This document shows, one piece after another, positions 58,148 through 64,000 of a DNA stretch of 64,000 bases. The notes under the pieces were generated by a model. That model ran no database searches. It was not told where the DNA came from and saw only the letters and a list, made by a program, of their open reading frames with translations. How positions within the stretch are numbered: position 1 is the stretch's first letter; each line of letters starts with the position of its first letter. Origin of the DNA: Eubacteriales bacterium. GTDB taxonomy: Bacteria > Bacillota > Clostridia > Lachnospirales > Lachnospiraceae. The stretch lies in assembly GCA_030537935.1 (NCBI GenBank), contig JAUNUY010000001.1:16820-80819 (forward strand), written 5' to 3'. Both the position numbers and the translations under genes were made by a program.

Positions 58148-58857
58148 GCGAAGAAAGCTATGATGCGATAATCGAAGGAATATTGTTCGCCATGGGTGAA
58201 CCCGTATCTGCGGAGCAGTTTGCCTTTGCATTGGAACTGGACGTGAAATCGGCGGAACGGATACTGACATCGTTCATGACTCGTTACAATGAGCGGGCGG
58301 GCGGGATGCGTGTGATTGCGGTAGATGATGCCTATCAGATGACATCCAACCCCGATATTTTTGAACATTTAATTCGAGTGGCGAAACAACCGAAGAAGTT
58401 CCTTTTAACACAGGCCACCTTGGAGACGCTGGCGATTGTGGCATACCGCCAGCCGGTGACCAAGCTGGAGATTGAGAAAATCAGAGGGGTCAAGAGTGAC
58501 TATATGGTCGGTCGGTTGATGGATTATGGTTTCGTGGAAGAGGTCGGTCGTGCAGAGACGGTCGGTCGCCCCGTGTTGTTTGCCACGACGACGGCGTTTT
58601 TGCGTCATTTCGGCTTGCGGAACGTGGATGAACTGAGGACACGAACGGTCGCTGATACGGCGGAATTCGAAGCGGCCATGGATGAGGCTTTTGCCAAGGA
58701 TATATCCGAAGAAGCGGCCGTGCCGACGCTTGATGCATCAGACACGTTATCGGAAGAAGATATCGTGGATGAGAGGTTAACGGAACCGGTGTATCAAGAA
58801 GAGGACGCACCGGAAAGTACGGGACCGAAGAAGGAAGAGGGGGCAACCGATTCATGA
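58144..58857 (+). CDS. scpB: Segregation and condensation protein B
   Basis: A 237-residue partner of ScpA in the SMC-ScpAB condensin. The N-terminal IIEGILFAMGEPVSAEQFA and the central block TLETLAIVAYRQPVTKLEIEKIRGV identify it. After about residue 180 there is an acidic, low-complexity tail (EEDIVDERL, QEEDAPESTGPKKEEG), longer than in many homologues. It overlaps scpA and the following gene by 4 bases each. Confidence 0.95.
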   Translation: MSEESYDAIIEGILFAMGEPVSAEQFAFALELDVKSAERILTSFMTRYNERAGGMRVIAVDDAYQMTSNPDIFEHLIRVAKQPKKFLLTQATLETLAIVAYRQPVTKLEIEKIRGVKSDYMVGRLMDYGFVEEVGRAETVGRPVLFATTTAFLRHFGLRNVDELRTRTVADTAEFEAAMDEAFAKDISEEAAVPTLDASDTLSEEDIVDERLTEPVYQEEDAPESTGPKKEEGATDS

Positions 58858-59468
58858 TTGAAGATTTCATCAGTAACGGTATATATAATATCGGATGGTG
58901 GTTTTGGGCATACAGTTTTCTGGGCTGGGCTTTTGAGTGTATCTATGTTATGATACATGAAGGACGGGCCATCAACAGAGGCTTCGTTATCGGGCCGTTT
59001 TGTACGATTTACGGCGTCGGTGCCTTGTTAATCCTTTTTATTTTGGATTTCTTTTCCGGGAGTCTTCCGGTACTGTTCATCATGGCGGTTGTTATTACGT
59101 CTGCATTGGAGTATATCGTTTACATCATACTGGATAAGATATTTCACCAGCAATGGTGGGACTATTCCGATCTCCGTTTTCACTACAAGGGTATCCTCTC
59201 GTTGGAAAGTTCGATTGCATGGGGTGTTCTCTCCGTATTACTGTATAAGCTGATTCATCCGTTGGTACAATTGGGCATCCGTATGATTCCGCACGGTATC
59301 GGAAAAAAGTTACTCATAGGCATTACGGTGTTGTATGTCTTGGATTTTCTATGGGCCTGCTTGAAGGCCATCCGGCGTTCGGAATCATCAAGGCTCATTA
59401 TTCTGCGTGTCAAGACGGAGACGATTCGTCGCATCCTCTTGAGTTTATTTAAAAGGAAAACAAAATAA
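58854..59468 (+). CDS. PF06541-type membrane protein (putative CmpB-like ABC transporter permease)
   Basis: A 204-residue membrane protein with five or six hydrophobic segments. The opening WWFWAYSFLGWAFECIYV, the glycine turn GFVIGPFCTIYGVGAL and ALEYIVYIILDKIF-x-x-WWDYSD are the marks of the family annotated as CmpB-type putative ABC permease. No ATPase gene is adjacent, so the transporter label is doubtful, and no function is established to my knowledge. It overlaps scpB by 4 bases and ruvA by one, so it is translated in step with chromosome-maintenance genes. Confidence 0.82.
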   Translation: MIEDFISNGIYNIGWWFWAYSFLGWAFECIYVMIHEGRAINRGFVIGPFCTIYGVGALLILFILDFFSGSLPVLFIMAVVITSALEYIVYIILDKIFHQQWWDYSDLRFHYKGILSLESSIAWGVLSVLLYKLIHPLVQLGIRMIPHGIGKKLLIGITVLYVLDFLWACLKAIRRSESSRLIILRVKTETIRRILLSLFKRKTK

Positions 59469-60055
59469 TGTTCAATTATATGACGGGCGAACTTGTTGAA
59501 TTACGTGAAGACGGTATTGTCTTGGAGGTCAATGATATCGGCTATGAGATGCTCATGAACGATCGTGACCTGGTCAATTTACAGGGACGGATCGGGCGGA
59601 TTCGAGTCAGGACTTTTTTACAGGTACGGGAAGACGGCATGCAGTTATTCGGCTTCTTATCCGGTGAGGATTGTCGTATCTTCCATATCTTAAAAGAGGT
59701 CAGCGGTATCGGTCCGAAGACGGCACTGGGTATTTTGAGTCACATGGACGCGACGCAATTGTCGTTGGCATTGGCGGAGAGCGATGTCAAAAGCCTGACG
59801 GGCTGTCCGGGTGTTGGGAAGAAAACGGCTCAGCGGATGATATTGGAATTGAGCGGTAAACTGGTACGCGAAGATGTGTCCGTATCGAGCCGGCCGGTTG
59901 CGGCGGAGGTTTCTTCCGCCGTGTCGGATGCGTATGAAGCATTGATACAACTGGGTTTTCAGCGCAAGGATATTCAAAAGATTACGGCAGGGATGGATAA
60001 TATGGCGGAACAGTCAACGGAGGACATTATCAAGTATGTCTTGACGAATGTGTAG
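59468..60055 (+). CDS. ruvA: Holliday junction helicase subunit RuvA
   Basis: A 195-residue junction-binding protein that loads RuvB. Domain I starts MFNYMTGELVEL; domain II has two helix-hairpin-helix motifs (LKEVSGIGPKTALGIL and LTGCPGVGKKTAQRMILEL). Domain III follows a short linker and contains ALIQLGFQRKDIQK. It overlaps the preceding membrane protein gene by one base and is followed by ruvB after 6 bases. Confidence 0.96.
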   Translation: MFNYMTGELVELREDGIVLEVNDIGYEMLMNDRDLVNLQGRIGRIRVRTFLQVREDGMQLFGFLSGEDCRIFHILKEVSGIGPKTALGILSHMDATQLSLALAESDVKSLTGCPGVGKKTAQRMILELSGKLVREDVSVSSRPVAAEVSSAVSDAYEALIQLGFQRKDIQKITAGMDNMAEQSTEDIIKYVLTNV

Positions 60056-60061
60056 GAGAGC

Positions 60062-61069
60062 ATGAAGAAGCGAATTATCACGACGGATCTGACCCGTGAA
60101 GATGTCACGGCGGAAGTGGGGTTGCGACCACAATTTTTCGACGAGTACATCGGTCAGCGTCGCTCCATTGAACAGCTGAAAGTGTATATCGAGGCGGCAA
60201 AAAAGCGTCATGAGCCTTTGGATCACGTCTTGTTTTATGGACCACCCGGTCTGGGTAAGACGACACTGGCCAATATCATTGCCAATGAGATGGAAGTGAA
60301 CTTGAAGGTGACGTCCGGGCCGGCCATAGAAAAGCCGGGGGAGATTGCGGCCGTGCTCAGCAATCTGCAAGAACATGATATTCTGTTTATTGACGAGATC
60401 CACCGCTTGAATCGTCAGGTGGAGGAGGTGCTCTATCCTGCGATGGAAGATTTCGCAATCGATGTCATGATTGGGAAAGGGCCCATGGCCAAGTCCATAC
60501 GAATTGATTTGCCGCCGTTTACGCTGATCGGTGCGACAACACGGGCCGGTATGCTGACATCTCCTTTGCGGGACCGATTCGGCATCATCAACAAACTGGC
60601 TTTTTATTCAGATGAAGAGTTGGCGGCCATCGTGCAGCGGAGTGCGGATGTTCTGGGCGTCGAGATTGATGCGGAGGCGGATTTTGAAATCGGACGGCGA
60701 TCCCGCGGCACGCCGCGTTTGGCAAATCGGTTATTGCGGCGTATTCGTGATTTTGCACAGGTCTATCATGATGCGCACATTACCCTGCCCGTTGCGAAGA
60801 AGGTTCTCGACGAGTTGGATGTGGATGCACGCGGATTGGATGAAATTGACCGTTTGATTCTGATGACCTTAATTGAAAAATTTGACGGGAAGCCGACCGG
60901 CATCGAAACGTTGGCGGCGGCCATTGGTGAAGATTTTGCCACATTGGAAGATGTATATGAACCGTACCTGATTAAATCCGGCTTCTTGTTAAAAACACCA
61001 CGGGGTCGGATGGTGAGTCGTGCGGGATATGAACATCTCGGTCTGAAGGCGTTGTATAAGGAGGAATAA
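60062..61069 (+). CDS. ruvB: Holliday junction helicase subunit RuvB
   Basis: A 335-residue AAA+ motor that drives branch migration with RuvA. N-terminal [12 protein letters not shown], Walker [12 protein letters not shown], Walker [24 protein letters not shown], sensor GATTRAGML and the RFGI arginine finger region are all present. The C-terminal winged helix ends with [13 protein letters not shown] and GYEHLG. Ribosome binding site AGGAG. ZapA starts one base after its stop. No ruvC is present, as expected in Gram-positive bacteria. Confidence 0.97.
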   Translation: MKKRIITTDLTREDVTAEVGLRPQFFDEYIGQRRSIEQLKVYIEAAKKRHEPLDHVLFYGPPGLGKTTLANIIANEMEVNLKVTSGPAIEKPGEIAAVLSNLQEHDILFIDEIHRLNRQVEEVLYPAMEDFAIDVMIGKGPMAKSIRIDLPPFTLIGATTRAGMLTSPLRDRFGIINKLAFYSDEELAAIVQRSADVLGVEIDAEADFEIGRRSRGTPRLANRLLRRIRDFAQVYHDAHITLPVAKKVLDELDVDARGLDEIDRLILMTLIEKFDGKPTGIETLAAAIGEDFATLEDVYEPYLIKSGFLLKTPRGRMVSRAGYEHLGLKALYKEE

Positions 61070-61070
61070 G

Positions 61071-61427
61071 ATGGAAAAGGAAAATGTCGAAGTTGTCATC
61101 ATGGGTAAGGTGTATACCATTGCCGGCGATGAAAACAAGGAATTTCTGCAACGAATTGCCCGATACATGGACGATAAGATGCAGGAGGTATCAAAGAGTC
61201 CGAATTTCAACCGCATGTCTATGGACTATAAGAATCTCATGATTAATCTGAACGTGGCCTATGATTACTTCAAGGCCCAGGATTGGTCGGAACGTTTGGA
61301 GCATGACAAGGAAAAGACGCAGAAGGAGATATTAAAACTCAAAGAGCGGATTGTGGATCTTGAAATGCAGTTGAAAGACAATAACGAAGAGATTTTGGCG
61401 CTGAAGGAACAATTGGATGAGAAGTAA
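61071..61427 (+). CDS. zapA: Cell division protein ZapA
   Basis: A 118-residue FtsZ-associated protein. The N-terminal globular part VEVVIMGKVYTIAGDENKEFLQRIARYMDDKM is typical of Gram-positive ZapA, and the second half (from about residue 75) is a continuous coiled coil (ILKLKERIVDLEMQLKDNNEE). It has an AAGGAGG site inside the ruvB end and overlaps the U32 gene by 11 bases. Confidence 0.92.
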   Translation: MEKENVEVVIMGKVYTIAGDENKEFLQRIARYMDDKMQEVSKSPNFNRMSMDYKNLMINLNVAYDYFKAQDWSERLEHDKEKTQKEILKLKERIVDLEMQLKDNNEEILALKEQLDEK

Positions 61428-63546
61428 AGTGGAACTGCTTGCCCCGGCGCGAACGTTTGACGGAATGAAGATTGCGTTTGCGGCGGGTGCGGATGCGGTA
61501 TATGCCGGCGGCCAACGTTTCAGTGCTCGGGCGTATGCGGATAACTTCTCGGACGATGAAATCCGGGCGGCTATCCGGTATGCCCGGATGCATGGAAAGA
61601 AGTTTTATTTGGCCGTCAACACCCTTCTGAAAGAGGAGGAGTTGTCGGGCATGCTCTATGATACGATTCGGCCGTTTTATGAAGCGGGATTAGACGCATG
61701 TATCGTGCAAGATACGGGCGTTTTTTCTTTTTTACACAGGACGTTTCCGGACATGGACATCCACATCAGCACACAGAGCGGTGTTCATCATGAAGGAGCA
61801 GCCCGGTTTTTTGAAGAAAAAGGTGCCCGGCGCGTGGTCGTGACACGGGAAATCAGCTTATCCGCCATTCGTGCCATTCATCGTCACACGTCACTTGAAA
61901 TCGAGGCTTTCGTGCACGGCGCTCTATGCTATGCTTTTTCGGGACAGTGTCTGTTTTCCTCCATGCTTGGTACGCGGAGCGGCAACCGGGGGCGTTGTGC
62001 ACAGCCGTGTAGACTGCCATATGACGTATTGGACGGTACGGGGCGAAAATTAAGCCACGGTCGTTTTTTTCCGCTCAGCATGAAGGATTTTTGCGGCCTG
62101 GATGTATTGCCGGAGATGCTGGCAGCCGGTGTAACCTCTTTTAAGATTGAAGGCCGGATGAAGTCCCCCGAATACGTGGCCGGTACGACAGCCATATATC
62201 GTAAATACTTGGATATGGCGATGGCGTCGGGGGCAGTCTACCAGGTCGACCCCGCAGACCGGCAGATGCTGCTGGATCTATACAATCGGGGCGGATTCAA
62301 TGAGGGGTATTACAGGGACCGCTTACGAAAGATGATCAGCACGGGCGGTAATGAACGTCTGCAACGGGATGCGTCCGCGAAGCGGCGATACGAGGTATTA
62401 CGAAACCGTATTCGCCGGGATATAGATCGCCGTCGATTAACCTGTCCCGTGACAATGCATTTCGAGGCGACAGTCGGCCAGTCGATGTCTTTGACCATGA
62501 AAAGCGGTGAACATACGGTTCACGTTTCAGGGCCGGTTTGCGAGATGGCCGGTCGCAGGCCCGCAACGACGGATGAGGTACGAAAGCATTGCACGGCACT
62601 GGGTGAAACGGAATTTGAAGCCGAACAATGTACAATCTCGCTGAAGGGTTCTCCGTTTATACCGGTGAGCACACTAAAACAGATGCGACGTGAAGCCGTA
62701 GCCGAGTTGACGGCTGAATATGATGTGGCGGGACGGCGTGAGCCGAGATTGCCGCGCCCCTTGGCGTGTCCGTCGCGAACCCGGGAGGAAGAACTTTCGG
62801 GCCTTACGGTTTCGGTTCGCACAGTGGAACAATTCGATGTTGTCAATGTCATGAAGGGTGTGTCCCGCATCTATCTGGATATGGAGGGCATGGATACCGA
62901 AACAATCGCCGGATTGGCTGCTCGGGCAACGATGCCCGTGTATGTGGCCTTGCCCACGATTTATACATCATCGTGCGAGGCGGTCATTCGCCGGGATTTG
63001 CCGGTATCCGGTTATCTTGTAAAAAATTTTGAATCATGGTATTATGTTACCAAGTATCGGCCTGAAAAAAGGTTGATTTTGAACTGGAATATATACGTCA
63101 TGAATGCGGAGGCGGATACCTTTGCACGTGCCGCGGGTGCGGATGAAACCTTCGTTCCGCCGGAGCTGACGCGTCATGAGACGGACCGTCTGCGCCATGC
63201 GCCGGAAAATTTATTAATCTACGGCTACATCCCGTTGATGTATACCCGGCAGGATGTCTCGGCCACGGTAAAGCGCCGCAACGAAGCGGTCATTTTACGG
63301 GACCGCAAGCGAGTACTGTTCAAAACGTCCCGTACGGCGGATAACGAAACGGGGATTATTCACAACAGCGTCCCGCTTGACATATCGGATCGTTACGGTC
63401 GTTTGAAGCGACGCTATCAACCCTTGGCACTGTTTACCCACGAAGATACGGCGATGACGCTGGCGGTTATGCGATATTTGCTCGGTGATGCCGGGCGTCC
63501 TTTTGATTCGTTTACGACCGGTCACTTTAACAGAGGTGTAGAGTAA
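61417..63546 (+). CDS. U32 family peptidase / RlhA-like protein
   Basis: A 709-residue protein of the U32 family, whose members are annotated as peptidases or, as in RlhA, act in rRNA hydroxylation. The N-terminal LLAPARTFDGMKIAFAAGADAVYAGG begins the TIM-barrel-like domain. The family signature EAFVHGALCYAFSGQC is followed by RSGNRGRCAQPCRLPYD, which gives the conserved cysteines for an iron-sulfur cluster. A second, DUF3656-like domain fills the C-terminal half. The ATG at 61417 lies inside zapA, 8 bases after AAGGA. The next gene starts on its last base. Catalytic activity is not settled for this subgroup. Confidence 0.88.
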   Translation: MRSKVELLAPARTFDGMKIAFAAGADAVYAGGQRFSARAYADNFSDDEIRAAIRYARMHGKKFYLAVNTLLKEEELSGMLYDTIRPFYEAGLDACIVQDTGVFSFLHRTFPDMDIHISTQSGVHHEGAARFFEEKGARRVVVTREISLSAIRAIHRHTSLEIEAFVHGALCYAFSGQCLFSSMLGTRSGNRGRCAQPCRLPYDVLDGTGRKLSHGRFFPLSMKDFCGLDVLPEMLAAGVTSFKIEGRMKSPEYVAGTTAIYRKYLDMAMASGAVYQVDPADRQMLLDLYNRGGFNEGYYRDRLRKMISTGGNERLQRDASAKRRYEVLRNRIRRDIDRRRLTCPVTMHFEATVGQSMSLTMKSGEHTVHVSGPVCEMAGRRPATTDEVRKHCTALGETEFEAEQCTISLKGSPFIPVSTLKQMRREAVAELTAEYDVAGRREPRLPRPLACPSRTREEELSGLTVSVRTVEQFDVVNVMKGVSRIYLDMEGMDTETIAGLAARATMPVYVALPTIYTSSCEAVIRRDLPVSGYLVKNFESWYYVTKYRPEKRLILNWNIYVMNAEADTFARAAGADETFVPPELTRHETDRLRHAPENLLIYGYIPLMYTRQDVSATVKRRNEAVILRDRKRVLFKTSRTADNETGIIHNSVPLDISDRYGRLKRRYQPLALFTHEDTAMTLAVMRYLLGDAGRPFDSFTTGHFNRGVE

Positions 63547-64000
63547 TGGAAGAACTGGTATTGCTCATAGCGAAATACCTGATTATTTTGCTCATGGCGA
63601 TTTATACGGTAAAGTGTTTTACGGTATTTCGCCATCGAGATCGTAAGAAACAGAATATCATTTTCGTCGAACAGAATATCCTGATGTTCATTATTCATTT
63701 CGTCGCATACGTTATTCTGTTCATTCGGGAACCGGATGAAAAGTATCTGCTGTTTTACGGATTACAATTCATCTTGATTCTTTTTATTTTGCTGATGTAT
63801 AACGCCGTTTATCCGGACAGTTCCAGGCTGGTCATCAACAATATGTGCATGTTGCTGGTCATCGGCTTCATCTTCATTACGCGGTTGAATTATGCCTCAT
63901 CCTTCCGGCAGTTCATCTTCGTTGCAGTGGGCATTGTGATCAGCGTATTCATCCCGTTTTTGATTAAGAAAATGCAGTTTCTGCGTAAAATTTGGTATGT
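63546..64000 (+). CDS. FtsW/RodA/SpoVE-family protein, 3' end outside window
   Basis: The reading frame starts with ATG at 63546 (sharing a base with the U32 stop) and stays open to the window edge, giving 151 residues. The visible part has several membrane helices (LVLLIAKYLIILLMAIYTV, NILMFIIHFVAYVILFI, YGLQFILILFILLMYNAVY) and the stretch IGFIFITRLNYASSFRQFIFV. This resembles the start of the SEDS domain in the FtsW/RodA variants of Clostridia that carry an N-terminal extension. The usual neighbour in such operons is a penicillin-binding protein, which would lie beyond the window. Assignment is probable, not certain. Confidence 0.65.
   Translation, partial: MEELVLLIAKYLIILLMAIYTVKCFTVFRHRDRKKQNIIFVEQNILMFIIHFVAYVILFIREPDEKYLLFYGLQFILILFILLMYNAVYPDSSRLVINNMCMLLVIGFIFITRLNYASSFRQFIFVAVGIVISVFIPFLIKKMQFLRKIWY

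Overview
The window is typical single-chromosome DNA of a low-to-mid GC Gram-positive anaerobe (Bacillota, Clostridia/Tissierellia type). The evidence is the acetate-forming pta-ackA pair, a six-gene Rnf ferredoxin:NAD+ oxidoreductase operon, a sufCBDSU operon, the order plsX-acpP-rnc-smc-ftsY, strong AGGAGG-type ribosome binding sites and consensus sigma-A promoters with 17-bp spacers. Base composition is near 50% GC. The family cannot be fixed from the sequence alone; a Peptoniphilaceae-like organism is a guess. Almost everything is on the + strand; only one PTS gene and one tRNA lie on the - strand.

Layout. 1-4.8 kb: C-terminal part of a methionine sulfoxide reductase fusion, a membrane glycerophosphodiesterase, a DUF896 protein, an aldehyde dehydrogenase and a small phosphodiesterase. 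4.8-9.1 kb: pta-ackA, a DAACS-family symporter and a lipoprotein. 9.1-13.9 kb: a TetR-controlled cassette with its own promoter and palindromic operator, coding for a MATE exporter and a complete ECF importer (S, T and a double ATPase). 13.9-21.9 kb: rpmF, plsX, acpP, rnc, smc, ftsY and a MoxR-like AAA+ ATPase. 21.9-27.1 kb: a three-subunit xanthine dehydrogenase with an NCS2 purine permease. 27.2-35.8 kb: one giant 2,810-residue surface protein with a beta-helix head and about 19 Cna-B-like domains. 35.8-38 kb: a ferredoxin and a VWA protein that is the expected partner of the AAA+ ATPase 14 kb upstream. 38-43.1 kb: sufCBDSU behind a palindromic operator. 43.3-46.8 kb: an ABC exporter (ATPase plus FtsX-like permease). 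46.8-52.4 kb: rnfCDGEAB. 52.4-54.9 kb, - strand: glucose-type PTS EIICBA and tRNA-Glu(CTC). 55-64 kb: a beta-CASP metallo-hydrolase, then a tightly packed run xpt-scpA-scpB-(PF06541 protein)-ruvA-ruvB-zapA-U32 protease-ftsW-like gene, which leaves the window.

How it works together. Energy comes from substrate-level phosphorylation (Pta/AckA) plus ion pumping by Rnf. Suf supplies Fe-S clusters for Rnf, ferredoxin and xanthine dehydrogenase. Purines are imported, oxidised (Xdh) or salvaged (Xpt), and sugar enters by the PTS. The least explained items are the giant adhesin, which has an exact in-frame 1,554-bp internal duplication and no LPXTG motif; the separated AAA+/VWA pair; the TetR-MATE-ECF cassette of unknown substrate; and a structured leader in front of xpt. 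I found no insertion sequence, prophage, CRISPR array or rRNA.
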